64,000 nt of DNA, from NCBI GenBank assembly GCA_031277915.1, contig JAITLL010000012.1, forward strand, positions 1-64,000, in the 5' to 3' direction. Shown here piece by piece: positions 51,196 to 61,821 of the stretch; position 1 is the first letter of the stretch, and each line of letters begins with the position of its first letter. This DNA comes from Acinetobacter sp. (GTDB lineage Bacteria; Pseudomonadota; Gammaproteobacteria; Pseudomonadales; Moraxellaceae). Made by a program: the position numbers and the translations under genes. Under the pieces are notes generated by a model. It did not search any database, had not been told where the DNA came from, and saw nothing but the letters and a program-made list of their open reading frames with translations.

Positions 51196-52911
51196 TTAAC
51201 GTACTAACTTAGCTAAAAGTTCTTCTTTGGTTAAATTATTTGCTTCAGCATCGCGGCGGCCTTTATATTCAAATGTACCAGCATCAAGACCTTTCTCACC
51301 AATCACGATACGGTGTGGAATACCCATTAACTCAAGGTCAGAGAATTTCACGCCTGGACGTTCGTTACGGTCATCAAGTAATACATCAAAACCTTGAGCT
51401 TGAAGTTCTGCATAAAGTGCTTCTGCTGCTTCAAGCGTGCGTGGTGATTTGTGTGCATTCATTGGAACAATTGCAATTTCAAAAGGTGCAATCGCTTGTG
51501 GCCAAATAATACCTTTATCATCGTAATTTTGTTCAATTGCAGCTGCAACAACACGTGTTACACCAATACCGTAACAGCCCATAGTCACTGTAAATGGTTT
51601 GCCATCTTCACCTAGAACTTTACAGCCTAAAGCTTCAGAGTACTTGGTACCAAGCTGGAAAATATGACCGACTTCAATACCACGTTTAATTTGTAGAGTA
51701 CCTTTACCATCTGGAGATGGATCGCCTTCAACTACGTTACGTAAATCAAAGACTTCAGTCATTTGTGCATCACGTTCCCAGTTTACGCCTACCGCGTGTT
51801 TATCCACTTCATTTGCACCAGCAACGAAGTCAGAAAGAACAGATGCAGCGCGATCAACAATTACAGTTAAGCCTTTTTCGACTAAACCTTGTGGACCTGT
51901 AAAGCCAGCCGTTAAACCAAATGCTTGAAGTTGTTCTTCAGTTGCAAAAGTAAGAGGAGCAGCAACTAATGGATGCTTTTCGGCTTTAATTTCATTCAGT
52001 TCATGATCGCCACGTAAGAATAGTGCAACCACAGGAACATTGCCTTTTTCGTCAGCAATGCCTTGAACCAATAATGCTTTTACAGATTGTTTTGCATCTG
52101 CATTTAAGAATTGGCAAACATCATCAATCGTTTTTTGGTTTGGCGTTTCAACCAATTTAAATTCTTGTGCAGGTGCAGCACGTTCACCAACTAAAACAGC
52201 CTCAGCCATTTCAACGTTTGCGGCATAATCAGATTCAGTTGAAAATGCGATGTCATCTTCACCACTTGAAGCTAATACGTGGAATTCATGTGAAGCTGAA
52301 CCACCAATTGAACCTGTGTCAGCCTGAACTGGGCGGAAGTCTAAACCTAAGCGAGTGAAAATACGGCTATAGGTGTCGTACATTACATCATAAGTTTCTT
52401 GTAGCGATGCTTGAGTTGCATGGAAAGAATAAGCATCTTTCATGATGAACTCACGTGAACGCATTACACCAAAACGTGGGCGAATTTCATCACGGAATTT
52501 GGTTTGAATTTGATAGAAATTTACAGGAAGCTGTTTATAACTTTTTAGCTCATTACGCGCTAAATCGGTAATCACTTCTTCATGGGTAGGACCAAGCACA
52601 AACGGGTTGTCGTGACGATCTTTGAAGCGTAATAGCTCAGGGCCGTATTGTTCATAACGACCTGATTCTTCCCACAAGCTTGCGGGTTGAGTCACGGGCA
52701 TGAACACTTCCATCGCGCCTGAACGATTCATTTCTTCACGAACAATCGCATCTACTTTTTTAAGCACACGTGTTCCCATCGGCAGCCATGTATATAAACC
52801 AGATGCCAATTTACGAATCATCCCAGCACGTAACATAAGCTGATGTGAAATCACTTCAGCATCGTTTGGGGTTTCTCTCAACGTTGCAAATAAAAAGCGG
52901 CTTGCGCGCAT
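51196..52911 (-). CDS. proS: Prolyl-tRNA synthetase, bacterial type with editing domain
   Basis: The 571-residue class II synthetase charges tRNA-Pro. Motif 2 appears in [32 protein letters not shown], motif 3 in ...[17 protein letters not shown], and an INS editing domain for misacylated Ala-tRNA sits between about residues 225 and 390 ([14 protein letters not shown]...[10 protein letters not shown]). The C-terminal anticodon domain is at [13 protein letters not shown] onward. The start at 52911 begins [20 protein letters not shown], the family N-terminus. It is downstream of no other gene on the strand within 57 bases. Confidence 0.96.
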   Translation of the reverse strand: MRASRFLFATLRETPNDAEVISHQLMLRAGMIRKLASGLYTWLPMGTRVLKKVDAIVREEMNRSGAMEVFMPVTQPASLWEESGRYEQYGPELLRFKDRHDNPFVLGPTHEEVITDLARNELKSYKQLPVNFYQIQTKFRDEIRPRFGVMRSREFIMKDAYSFHATQASLQETYDVMYDTYSRIFTRLGLDFRPVQADTGSIGGSASHEFHVLASSGEDDIAFSTESDYAANVEMAEAVLVGERAAPAQEFKLVETPNQKTIDDVCQFLNADAKQSVKALLVQGIADEKGNVPVVALFLRGDHELNEIKAEKHPLVAAPLTFATEEQLQAFGLTAGFTGPQGLVEKGLTVIVDRAASVLSDFVAGANEVDKHAVGVNWERDAQMTEVFDLRNVVEGDPSPDGKGTLQIKRGIEVGHIFQLGTKYSEALGCKVLGEDGKPFTVTMGCYGIGVTRVVAAAIEQNYDDKGIIWPQAIAPFEIAIVPMNAHKSPRTLEAAEALYAELQAQGFDVLLDDRNERPGVKFSDLELMGIPHRIVIGEKGLDAGTFEYKGRRDAEANNLTKEELLAKLVR

Positions 52912-52968
52912 GGAAAAGTCCTAAAAGTTAAGCGTAGTAAAAACGCAGATTATACGATAGTTGCTGCA

Positions 52969-55900
52969 TTATGACATGAATCGTCTAGTTTGACGCAGCA
53001 GAAAGTTTTTCAAGTCATCTAGGTAAGTGAAAATGACGGGTACAACTACAAGTGTCAACAGGGTAGAGGTGATTACGCCACCAATAACAGCATGAGCCAT
53101 AGGCGCACTTTGCTCTCCGCCTTCGCCCAAGCCTAGAGCTAATGGAACCATACCCATGACCATAGCGCTTGTGGTCATTAAGATGGGGCGTAAACGGGTT
53201 TTACCTGCTTGTAAAATAGCGTTATAACGAGTTTCCCCATGTTCCATCGCCTTTTTAATAAAGTCGATCAGTAAAATCGCGTTTTTGGTCACTAGCCCCA
53301 TAAGCATAATAATGCCGATAATCGAAAATAGATTGAGGGTACTTTTAAACAAGAATAGGGCAAGGAAGACCCCAATTAAAGATAATGGTAAAGATGCCAT
53401 AATCGCAGCGGGGTGAATAAAACTATTAAACTGAGAACCCAAAACAATATAAATAAATACAATGGAAAGAGTAATGGCAGTTAAAGCATAGCCAGCAGAT
53501 TCGGCCATATCTGCATTGGCACCTTGGGTATTAAAAGTATAGCCAGCAGGCAATTTAAATGCATTTTGCATTTTATCAATATCTTTCCCGATATCACCAC
53601 TTGGACGTCCCGACGTATTTGCTTTAATCAGTACTTCACGCTCAAGATCACGACGGTTAATTTGTGATGCACCTAATTTTTCTTCAGTCGTTGCGACAGC
53701 GCTCAAAGGAACTAAGATTGGTTGTCCATTTGCACTGGTTTTATTTGAGTTGAGATATAGGTTTTGCACATCTTGTGGAAGCATGCGCTTGTTTTCATTT
53801 AATCGAATATTAACGTCATACGTTTCGCCGTCACGATCTTCCCAAGTTGTGACATTGTCACCGGCAATTAATGGACGAATCGCATTGGCAACTTGGGAAA
53901 CAGATAAGCCTAAGTCACTTGCCAGTACACGATTAATATGAACACCCAAAGTTGGCTTTGGTTCTTTTAATGAGCTTTCTAAATCGACCACGCCGTTAAT
54001 TTTACCCATTTCAGCCATAAATCGATTTGAAATTTTTTGAAGCTCATTGAGGTCAGTTCCCTTAATAGAAATCATGATTGGCTTTTGACCACCAGAAACG
54101 GAATCTTGAGCAGCAGCAACGGAGGTCACATGAATACCTGCTACGGTTTGCAAACGGTCCCGAAACTCATTATTGAGTGTTGTCAGATCTGAACTGCGTT
54201 GTTGTTTCGGTTTTAATGTCACACCTAAACCCGCATGGTTTTTACCAGAGTCTATCGCGCTATTTACAACCCCGTAGGTAGAAACCACATCGGGGAATTG
54301 CCTAATAATTTGATTGACCTGATGTAACTTTGCTTGGGTATATTCTAACGATGCATCGACTGGAGTTTCGAACTGAATACGAATTTCGCCTTTATCTGGA
54401 ACAGGTACAAATTCAGTTCCAATCAATTTAGACAAACCTAAGGCGGCGACGAGTGAAGCAATCGCAATAATAACGGTAATGAAACGGAAGCGGAGAGCAA
54501 GCTTTAACAGCTTTTCATAAATATGGGTAAGGCCATCTAATAATTTAGAAATGCGGTTAAAGAAACGTTGAAGTCGGCTCTCTTTTTTCTTTACAGAATC
54601 TTTCCAATGCGCTGAAAGCATGGGGTCGAGTGTAAAACTGATAAACATAGAAATGAGAACAGCTGTACTAACGGTTACACCAAATTGATAAAAGAAACGT
54701 CCAATTAAACCACCCATAAACGCTACAGGTAAGAACACGGCAACAATCGTAAGGGTGGTTGCAAGTACTGCTAATCCAATTTCTTTGGTGCCATCTAACG
54801 CTGCGGTGACATGGTCTTTACCAAGCTCTGTATGTCGAACAATGTTTTCTCGAACGACAATCGCATCATCAATTAACAGACCAATACTCAGTGACAAGGC
54901 TAACAGCGTCATCATGTTAATACTAAACCCAAAAGCCCAGATAAATGTTAATGTTCCAAGCAGGGTGATGGGTAACGTTAAACCTGTAATGACAGTAGAA
55001 CGGAAAGAACCTAAAAAAAGTAAAACGATTAAAACTGCTAAGCCCGCTCCTTCAATAATGGTACGAACTACATCTTTAATTGACGCGCGTATGCCTTTGG
55101 AGCTGTCTGCAACAATTTTATAGTTTAGACCTACTGGCATTTGAGCTTTTAGTTTCTCGAGCGTTTGGTAAGTTTTATCGACAACTTGAATTACATTGGC
55201 ATCGGAACTTTTTAAAATATCGACAGAGACTGCTGTTCTTCCATTATAAAATGCACTCGATTGAAGTTCGGCTTGAGTATCTTCAACAGTTGCAACTTGT
55301 TTTAGAAAAATGGGTGAGCCATTTTTATTGGCAATAACCAGATCTCCAAAACCAAAAGGATGAATGACCTTAGATTGAATTTGTACCACCAGTTCGGAGT
55401 TTTTTTGCTGTAAGGTTCCGGCAGGTACTTCAATATTTTCATTTTTTAGGGTGTTAATAACCTGATCAATGCCTATACCGTAGCTTTGTAATTGATCAGG
55501 ATGAATCTTAATGCGAATCTGGCGTTTAGCATCACCTAATAAATTGACGTTACCTACACCAGAAACAGTTTTAAGCTGAGGCACAACCCGTTTATCTATA
55601 TAGGAACTTAATTGAGCCAAATTCATGCTACTGGACTCAAACACTACTGACATAATCGGGCTAGATGAAGGATCGTAGCGTTGTACAATCGGCGTATCAA
55701 TTTCATCACGAAATTGAGCCGTAATTGGAGCAATTTTGTCGCGGACATCTTGTGCTGCAATGGCTGAAGAGGTATCCAGATTAAACTCGGCCACAATCAT
55801 GGAAAACCCTTCACTTGAGCGTGAGGTGATTTGTTTAATACCTGAAATTGTATTGATTTGGTCTTCGAGTTTTTTGGTAATGTCCGACTCAACAGCTTCA

Positions 55901-56067
55901 GGCGAAGCACCGGCATATTGTGTAGAGACGACTACAAATGGGAAATCTACATTCGGAAACTCTTCAACCGTCATGCGTTTCCAAGAGGCCAGCCCTAGTA
56001 CCATTAAGCACAGCATCATCATAATGGTAAAAACGGGGTACTTCACACTGATTCGGGTAAACCACAT
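52969..56067 (-). CDS. RND efflux pump permease (HAE-1 type)
   Basis: The 1032-residue inner-membrane proton-drug antiporter has 12 membrane segments and two large periplasmic loops. The N-terminus RISVKYPVFTIMMMLCLMVLGLASWKRM and PNVDFPFVVVSTQYAGASPEAVE are typical. The proton-relay Asp pair is in LSIGLLIDDAIVVRENI of TM4. The last domain has MLMGLVTKNAILLIDF with TM10 Lys. It is not AdeB, AdeJ or AdeG by its N-terminus as I recall them. It is co-transcribed with the adaptor gene (15-base gap). No outer-membrane channel gene is nearby, so it may use TolC-like channel(s) elsewhere. Confidence 0.92.
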   Translation of the reverse strand: MWFTRISVKYPVFTIMMMLCLMVLGLASWKRMTVEEFPNVDFPFVVVSTQYAGASPEAVESDITKKLEDQINTISGIKQITSRSSEGFSMIVAEFNLDTSSAIAAQDVRDKIAPITAQFRDEIDTPIVQRYDPSSSPIMSVVFESSSMNLAQLSSYIDKRVVPQLKTVSGVGNVNLLGDAKRQIRIKIHPDQLQSYGIGIDQVINTLKNENIEVPAGTLQQKNSELVVQIQSKVIHPFGFGDLVIANKNGSPIFLKQVATVEDTQAELQSSAFYNGRTAVSVDILKSSDANVIQVVDKTYQTLEKLKAQMPVGLNYKIVADSSKGIRASIKDVVRTIIEGAGLAVLIVLLFLGSFRSTVITGLTLPITLLGTLTFIWAFGFSINMMTLLALSLSIGLLIDDAIVVRENIVRHTELGKDHVTAALDGTKEIGLAVLATTLTIVAVFLPVAFMGGLIGRFFYQFGVTVSTAVLISMFISFTLDPMLSAHWKDSVKKKESRLQRFFNRISKLLDGLTHIYEKLLKLALRFRFITVIIAIASLVAALGLSKLIGTEFVPVPDKGEIRIQFETPVDASLEYTQAKLHQVNQIIRQFPDVVSTYGVVNSAIDSGKNHAGLGVTLKPKQQRSSDLTTLNNEFRDRLQTVAGIHVTSVAAAQDSVSGGQKPIMISIKGTDLNELQKISNRFMAEMGKINGVVDLESSLKEPKPTLGVHINRVLASDLGLSVSQVANAIRPLIAGDNVTTWEDRDGETYDVNIRLNENKRMLPQDVQNLYLNSNKTSANGQPILVPLSAVATTEEKLGASQINRRDLEREVLIKANTSGRPSGDIGKDIDKMQNAFKLPAGYTFNTQGANADMAESAGYALTAITLSIVFIYIVLGSQFNSFIHPAAIMASLPLSLIGVFLALFLFKSTLNLFSIIGIIMLMGLVTKNAILLIDFIKKAMEHGETRYNAILQAGKTRLRPILMTTSAMVMGMVPLALGLGEGGEQSAPMAHAVIGGVITSTLLTLVVVPVIFTYLDDLKNFLLRQTRRFMS

Positions 56068-56082
56068 AAGCTATTTGCTACC

Positions 56083-57201
56083 TTATTTGTTTTTTTCAGC
56101 TGTAAGCGTTACTTTTTTATTGATGTCAGAGTCGTCAAACTGGATACGGCTGATCTGATCTGTGCTTTGTAAGCCCTGAACTAAAGCAATATTTTCGTTG
56201 TAACGCTGCTCAACTACCCGAATTTTTACTTTCTGTATAGTTTGATTGCGTATAACCCATACGAAAGGATCTTGTTGCAAGTTTTGAACGCTATCTAAAG
56301 GAATGGTTTGTCCTTGATTGCTATCACTATGCAAAATGATACCGTTAATGAATGCACCAATACTTAATGAATCGATTATTTCTTTTGGACTTGCAAAGAA
56401 TTCAATTTGTCGACTGTCTTGGTCTGCAACAGGGGAGATCCGAGTCAGTACGGCATGTAATTGTTTTGAATTGCCCTGAATCTGGTATTGAATAGAGCTA
56501 CCTACTTTGAGTGCAGATTGCTGTTCAATAGGTAGTTTCGCCTGAATTTCTAATTGGTCAGGATTAACGATTTCAAATAGAGTTTGCCCAACCGATACAG
56601 TTTGCCCTGGTTCAACTTGTCGTTTAGTAATAACGCCGGAAATCGGACTAGTAATAATTCCATCCCGATCTGCTTTTTTAGCAATATCAACATTCGCTTG
56701 TTGAGCTCTAACACTTTCAAGTTGACCTTTATAATCTACCTGACTTTGCTCAAACTCTACACGGGCAATAAAGCCTTGATCGAGAAGTCGTTGTTTTCGA
56801 TTCATTAAATTACGTGAAAGTTCTGCTTGTGACTGGGCAGAAGCTAGATTGGCTTCAGCTTGTGCTAAACGCGCAGTATTGTCCTGATTATTTAATCTGA
56901 CTAATACTTGGCCCTTTTGTACCTTTTGGCCCACATTGGCAGTGACGGCAGACGCTGTTGCACTAACCTGAGCTTGAATTGAGCTTTGTTGCACAGCTCG
57001 AATAGTTCCCGTAAATGCGGTCTGAGCAGCAACAGAACCTTCTTTTACAGAAATTAAATCCTGAGGAATCAGTTCAATTTTTTTAGGTCCAGATGCTATT
57101 GTTTTTGGTGCTTCTTGCTGGCTACATGCAGATAAAATCAAACTCAGGCTAATCAAGCTTAATTTAAAAAAAGTAAAAGGGCTAAGATGCGTTGTGCGCA
57201 T
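56083..57201 (-). CDS. RND efflux periplasmic adaptor lipoprotein
   Basis: The 372-residue membrane fusion protein links the permease to an outer-membrane channel. It has a lipoprotein signal (ISLSLILSACSQQ with the lipobox Cys), then a beta-barrel/lipoyl hairpin beginning GTIRAVQQSSIQAQVSATASAVTANVGQKVQKGQVL, a long helical hairpin (RLAQAEANLASAQSQAELS), the second lipoyl half (DGIITSPISGVITKRQVEPGQTV) and a membrane-proximal domain. It is the first gene of the two-gene pump operon. Confidence 0.92.
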   Translation of the reverse strand: MRTTHLSPFTFFKLSLISLSLILSACSQQEAPKTIASGPKKIELIPQDLISVKEGSVAAQTAFTGTIRAVQQSSIQAQVSATASAVTANVGQKVQKGQVLVRLNNQDNTARLAQAEANLASAQSQAELSRNLMNRKQRLLDQGFIARVEFEQSQVDYKGQLESVRAQQANVDIAKKADRDGIITSPISGVITKRQVEPGQTVSVGQTLFEIVNPDQLEIQAKLPIEQQSALKVGSSIQYQIQGNSKQLHAVLTRISPVADQDSRQIEFFASPKEIIDSLSIGAFINGIILHSDSNQGQTIPLDSVQNLQQDPFVWVIRNQTIQKVKIRVVEQRYNENIALVQGLQSTDQISRIQFDDSDINKKVTLTAEKNK

Positions 57202-57260
57202 ACAGCATCATCCTGTAATTCAAATTTTATTTTGCCCCTATTCTTGATAAAGCTGTGCGC

Positions 57261-57899
57261 TTATTCAAGCTTTTTTAAACGATCGATAATATTTTCATAA
57301 TCATTATTGGTCCGATTATAAGTTTTTGACAGTATTTCAAGCGTTTGTTTCACTTTATTAATATTATTTAGATTGTTCTCAATCAAGGTTTTATGTCTTT
57401 CTGGAACTTTTTCACCTTTGCGAAAATATTCCATTTCTTGACGTTTAAATAAAATTTTGTCTTGTTGTAACTGAGTAAGTTGTTCTTGCTGATAATTTAT
57501 TTGTTTTTTTATAGCCAGTAATGCTTGGTCTCTTTTCATAATCGCAGTTTTGCTATTGCTATATGCTTTTTTTAACTTGTTATCTTGTTCTCTATATTGC
57601 GCTGATAAAGCACGTTGAGAGGATTGATTTAAATCCCTCTCGGAATTGTAGGGGTGATTTCTTTTAATCACCTGCATATTTTGGTCGAGTGCTTCATATC
57701 CATAACGAATATGAGCTGGTGTTACAGATGTACTAATATTTGCAATGCCACGTTGATCATAATAGCGATACCAAACCGCTTTTGGCGTATTAGTTATAGC
57801 CAATGTAGGGGATGAGAAAACCAATGATCCGCAAGAAGCAATACCTAAAGATACAGACAAGCAGTTCCTATAAAAGGCATATTTCATCCGCTTATTCAT
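57261..57899 (-). CDS. Secreted coiled-coil protein of unknown function
   Basis: The 212-residue protein has a Sec signal peptide, then an N-terminal region VWYRYYDQRGIANISTSVTP resembling the DUF4124-like periplasmic domain, and a long Lys/Gln/Glu-rich coiled coil (about residues 90-210). ATG 57899 is preferred over TTG 57911 because GGGGAA lies five bases upstream. It is upstream of the pump operon but 59 bases away, with no clear link. Likely periplasmic. Confidence 0.7.
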   Translation of the reverse strand: MNKRMKYAFYRNCLSVSLGIASCGSLVFSSPTLAITNTPKAVWYRYYDQRGIANISTSVTPAHIRYGYEALDQNMQVIKRNHPYNSERDLNQSSQRALSAQYREQDNKLKKAYSNSKTAIMKRDQALLAIKKQINYQQEQLTQLQQDKILFKRQEMEYFRKGEKVPERHKTLIENNLNNINKVKQTLEILSKTYNRTNNDYENIIDRLKKLE

Positions 57900-58181
57900 A
57901 AAATTCCCCAAAAAAGAAAGGTAAGTCTCTTATTTTTAAATAATTAATCTTAAATATATTAGTTATTATTTAGTTAAATAAAAATATAATGTTTATAAAA
58001 AAAATGATAATTTTTTTGAAAGTGTGATGAGGTTAAAAGTTATTGTTTATAAATGAGAAAGTAGACAAAAAGCTTTCATTGAAAATGGAAGTGTAGATAT
58101 GTTAAAAATGCGTATAAATCTGTAAAAACAAATTTAAGTTAAATTACATTTATATTTTATGTTATGGGGATGGAAGATTAA
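57900..58181. promoter_or_regulatory. AT-rich intergenic region before pilG
   Basis: About 280 bases without a credible gene. It must hold the promoters of the coiled-coil protein gene (minus) and the pilG operon (plus). I could not identify a convincing -35/-10 pair or operator. Confidence 0.3.
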
Positions 58182-58565
58182 ATGGAAGATGCATTCCAAA
58201 ATCTGAAAGTAATGGTTATTGACGACTCAAAAACTATTCGCCGTACAGCAGAAACATTATTGCAACGTGAAGGTTGTGAGGTTATTACTGCCGTCGATGG
58301 ATTTGAAGCTTTATCTAAAATAGCTGAAGCGAATCCGGATATTGTTTTTGTAGATATCATGATGCCTCGTTTAGACGGTTATCAAACTTGTGCTTTGATT
58401 AAAAACTCTCAAAATTATCAAAACATTCCCGTTATTATGCTCTCTAGTAAAGATGGTTTATTTGATCAGGCAAAAGGGCGTGTGGTAGGTTCAGATGAAT
58501 ACTTGACGAAACCATTTAGCAAAGATGAATTGCTAAATGCGATTCGTAATCATGTAAGTTCATAA
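58182..58565 (+). CDS. pilG: Twitching motility response regulator PilG
   Basis: The 127-residue single-domain CheY-like receiver controls type IV pilus extension. Acidic pocket DD is at residues 14-15, the phosphorylated Asp58 is in FVDIMMPRLDG, the Ser/Thr switch in MLSS and the Lys in LTKPF. In Pseudomonas, PilG is phosphorylated by ChpA and promotes cAMP production and pilus extension. It is the first gene of the pilGHIJ-chpA operon. Confidence 0.95.
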   Translation: MEDAFQNLKVMVIDDSKTIRRTAETLLQREGCEVITAVDGFEALSKIAEANPDIVFVDIMMPRLDGYQTCALIKNSQNYQNIPVIMLSSKDGLFDQAKGRVVGSDEYLTKPFSKDELLNAIRNHVSS

Positions 58566-58588
58566 TAAGTAATTTGAGGGTAAAAGAA

Positions 58589-58951
58589 ATGGCACGTATT
58601 CTTATCGTTGATGACTCACCAACAGAAACTTTTCGCTTTAAAGAAATACTCACTAAGCATGGCTATGATGTACTTGAAGCATCTAATGGTGCAGATGGAG
58701 TTACTTTGGCAAAAGCTGAGCAGCCTGATTTAGTCTTAATGGACGTTGTAATGCCAGGTGTAAACGGTTTTCAGGCGACTCGCCAGATTAGCCGTGGGGA
58801 AGACACTAAGCATATTCCGGTAGTTATTGTGAGTACGAAGGATCAGGCAACTGACCGAGTATGGGGTAAGCGTCAAGGTGCAATCGATTACTTAATCAAG
58901 CCAATCGAAGAAAAGCAATTGATTGATGTAATTAAACAATTTCTAAATTAA
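58589..58951 (+). CDS. pilH: Twitching motility response regulator PilH
   Basis: The 120-residue CheY-like receiver has Asp8/Asp9 in the acidic pocket, phospho-acceptor Asp52 in LMDVVMPGVNG, and Lys in YLIKPI. PilH counters PilG, affecting retraction or acting as a phosphate sink. Start ATG 58589 (MARILIVDDSP) is chosen; the frame opens at TTG 58574. It follows pilG by 23 bases. Confidence 0.95.
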   Translation: MARILIVDDSPTETFRFKEILTKHGYDVLEASNGADGVTLAKAEQPDLVLMDVVMPGVNGFQATRQISRGEDTKHIPVVIVSTKDQATDRVWGKRQGAIDYLIKPIEEKQLIDVIKQFLN

Positions 58952-59011
58952 CTCATCCATCCATAAAAGCATAAATAACGGGACGAATACGCCCGTTTTA
59001 TAGGATCGAGT

Positions 59012-59548
59012 ATGGCAGCGAATGGATTTATCGAGTTACTTCGTTTGTCTAAACGGGGTAATAAGAACTACGCTTCAGTTCAAAATGAAGCACAGCGATG
59101 GTCAGGAATTGCTTTTGAAATGAGAGGGCAATACTTCGTCGCACCACTTGGGGAAGTGTCAGAAGTTATCTATCCACCGAAATATACCCCGGTTCCAAAT
59201 ACCCAAAGTTGGGTAAAAGGCTTGGCAAACATTCGGGGAAGGTTACTTTCAGTGTCTGATTTGGCTCATTTTATTTCAGGGCAACGAAGTTCATTTTCGT
59301 CTACCCAAAAAGTGTTGTGTATTAGCCATAATGACCAGTATGTGGGATTGGTTGTGGATCAGGTTTTGGGGATTCAGCACTTTAATAAAAAAAGCTTTTT
59401 TTCTCAGAGTTCAGACTTAGAGGAAAATCTAAAAGAATATTGCCAAGGGTACTTTCACCAACACAATCAGCATTGGCATGTCTTTTTATTTAGTCGGTTA
59501 TTGCAAAATCCACAATACATGAATGCATCGACAAAATTTATAAACTAA
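59012..59548 (+). CDS. pilI: CheW-like adaptor PilI
   Basis: The 178-residue protein couples the receptor PilJ to the kinase ChpA. CheW features are seen: [50 protein letters not shown], and [15 protein letters not shown]. It is slightly longer than minimal CheW because of a basic N-terminal stretch, as in other PilI. It is 60 bases after pilH. Confidence 0.94.
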   Translation: MAANGFIELLRLSKRGNKNYASVQNEAQRWSGIAFEMRGQYFVAPLGEVSEVIYPPKYTPVPNTQSWVKGLANIRGRLLSVSDLAHFISGQRSSFSSTQKVLCISHNDQYVGLVVDQVLGIQHFNKKSFFSQSSDLEENLKEYCQGYFHQHNQHWHVFLFSRLLQNPQYMNASTKFIN

Positions 59549-59594
59549 TTTTTATGCTGTAAACAAACAGTGTATTTTTCTGGGGAGAAGCTGT

Positions 59595-61673
59595 ATGGGC
59601 TTTAAACTTAAAAAGAAAAGTGGCAATCGCGGTGCTACCGAAAAATCGAGTGTCAATTTTATTGCAAAAATCCAGTCAAAAATTGAGCAATTTGCCAGTT
59701 TGTTTGGGGAAAGTGAAAAGTCCAAGCCTATCCTTTATGCAGCGCTGTTAAGTTTATTACTTGCTTTAATCTCACTGGCGTATCTATTTTATAATGTACC
59801 TCGTCATAACCAGTTAATTCGAAGTTTTGGTGAACTACGTCTGTTATCTCAAACGATTTCCAAACAAGCAACCGAAGCAACCGAGTCAGGTTCTCAAGAA
59901 GCAATTACAAAGCTATTGCAATCTAAAAAAGACTTTAATGAGAACTTACTTGAAATTGAAAATATTCATGGTAAGTCGACAGATGAATATCAAAAAGTTG
60001 AAACAATGTGGGGCGAAGTTTCGAAAAATATTGATTTGATTTCATCGAATCAAAAAGTTCTTAACCAGTTATATGACACCAACATCTCGATTAGTGAAAC
60101 AGTTCCAGAGATTCAGGCAGAATATAACTTGATGGTTGACCAAATGGCACGTCAAGGTTTGCCAAGTAGTCAGGTAATTATTGCTAAAAACCAAGTATTC
60201 ATTGCCGAGCGTATTTTACGTTCAATTAACTCGGTATTAAGCGGTACAGACGGAAATGTGTCAACGAGTGACTTTGGTGTAGATATTGATACCTTTGGTA
60301 CTTATTTAAATGCTGAACTTAATGGAAATGCCGAATTAGGGGTTGACCGTATTGCAGATCCAGCTTTGCGTGAGTCTTTAGAAAGTATTAAATCTGAATA
60401 TGACAAAGTTCTAAAATCTGCTGCAGCTACGGTATTAAAAAATGGTAGCCAGATTGTTAATGTCCGTCAGGCTTCTTCTCAGATTTTCTCTAAATCGGAT
60501 CTCATGTTACAAAGTCTAGGACACCTATCTGATGCAGCAAGAAAGAACTGGCTCACTTTATTTTTAGGTGCTGTTCTTATTGCTTCGTTAGGTGGATTAA
60601 TTTTCTCTGTATTTAAGTTAATCACATTACGTAGTGTAATGGATAAGCAACGTGTTGCTCGATTACAAGAAGAGTATGACCGTAACCAGAACGCGATTTT
60701 ACGTTTACTCGATGAAATTGCAGATCTTGCAGATGGTGACTTACGTTCATACGCAACGGTATCTGAAGACTTTACTGGTGCGATTGCCGACTCGATTAAC
60801 TTCGCAATTGACCAATTACGAGACTTGGTATCACGAATTCATGAAACTTCTCAGGAAGTTGCACGCTATACGCAAGATACCCAGAGTATTACTAACCAAT
60901 TAGCAGAGGCATCAGAGCATCAGGCGCAAGAAATTGCAGGTGCATCAACTGCAATGAATGAAATGGCACAGTCAATTGACCAAGTATCTGCCAATGCATC
61001 TGAATCTGCCGAAGTAGCTGAGCGTTCAGTACAAATTGCATCAAATGGTGCACAAGTGGTAAACCGCTCAATTGAAGGTATGGATACCATTCGTGAACAG
61101 ATTCAGGAAACCTCAAAACGTATTAAACGTCTGGGTGAGTCTTCACAAGAAATTGGTAACATCGTATCGCTCATTAACGACATTGCAGACCAAACGAACA
61201 TTCTTGCTTTAAATGCAGCAATTCAAGCATCTATGGCAGGTGAAGCTGGCCGTGGTTTCGCCGTGGTTGCCGATGAAGTACAACGTCTTGCTGAACGTTC
61301 AGCATCTGCAACTAAGCAGATCGAAACATTGGTTAAAACAATTCAGACCGATACCAACGAAGCCGTTATTTCAATGGAACAAACCACTACCGAAGTTGTA
61401 CGTGGTGCGAACTTGGCAAAAGATGCGGGTATTGCACTTGATGAAATTCAAAAAGTATCGGGTGACTTGGCAAACTTAATTGCTAGCATTTCTGATGCAG
61501 CCAAACTTCAGTCTGCATCTGCGAGTCATATTGCAACCACCATGACTGTTGTACAAGAAATTACCTCACAAACAACAACAGCAACCTTTGATACTGCTCG
61601 CTCCGTATCGGAATTGGCGAATATGGCAGAGTCATTACGTGAGTCAGTAACGGACTTTAAATTACCTGACTAA
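59595..61673 (+). CDS. pilJ: Methyl-accepting chemoreceptor PilJ
   Basis: The 692-residue transmembrane receptor senses surface or pilus state and signals through PilI and ChpA. A cytoplasmic start is followed by TM1 near residues 47-68 ([17 protein letters not shown]), a periplasmic double PilJ sensor region of about 250 residues, TM2 ([21 protein letters not shown]), a HAMP-like part and a long coiled coil. The coil has the signalling tip [30 protein letters not shown]. It has no C-terminal CheR/CheB pentapeptide, ending VTDFKLPD. Confidence 0.95.
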   Translation: MGFKLKKKSGNRGATEKSSVNFIAKIQSKIEQFASLFGESEKSKPILYAALLSLLLALISLAYLFYNVPRHNQLIRSFGELRLLSQTISKQATEATESGSQEAITKLLQSKKDFNENLLEIENIHGKSTDEYQKVETMWGEVSKNIDLISSNQKVLNQLYDTNISISETVPEIQAEYNLMVDQMARQGLPSSQVIIAKNQVFIAERILRSINSVLSGTDGNVSTSDFGVDIDTFGTYLNAELNGNAELGVDRIADPALRESLESIKSEYDKVLKSAAATVLKNGSQIVNVRQASSQIFSKSDLMLQSLGHLSDAARKNWLTLFLGAVLIASLGGLIFSVFKLITLRSVMDKQRVARLQEEYDRNQNAILRLLDEIADLADGDLRSYATVSEDFTGAIADSINFAIDQLRDLVSRIHETSQEVARYTQDTQSITNQLAEASEHQAQEIAGASTAMNEMAQSIDQVSANASESAEVAERSVQIASNGAQVVNRSIEGMDTIREQIQETSKRIKRLGESSQEIGNIVSLINDIADQTNILALNAAIQASMAGEAGRGFAVVADEVQRLAERSASATKQIETLVKTIQTDTNEAVISMEQTTTEVVRGANLAKDAGIALDEIQKVSGDLANLIASISDAAKLQSASASHIATTMTVVQEITSQTTTATFDTARSVSELANMAESLRESVTDFKLPD

Positions 61674-61683
61674 ATTGGGGGAT

Positions 61684-61716
61684 AAGAATAGCTATTCTCA
61701 TCATAGCTATTCTTTT
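61684..61716 (+). promoter_or_regulatory. Strong hairpin between pilJ and chpA
   Basis: A perfect 12-base-pair stem (61684-61695 with 61703-61714) around TCTCATC is followed by only a short T stretch. It could be a leaky terminator, an mRNA processing site or stability element. Confidence 0.5.
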
Positions 61717-61821
61717 AAAAAGTATGAGCAGCACCTGACAAATATTGGGGAAATAGTTATTTTTCTGGTGTTGACTCTGTAGTTTTCCCCACTTAGGGGG
61801 CAAGCAAAAGAAGCCTTTGCT

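Noticed and set aside
57900-58181. Small gene in the region before pilG
   Set aside because: Short frames lack a ribosome binding site and coding character; AT content is very high.
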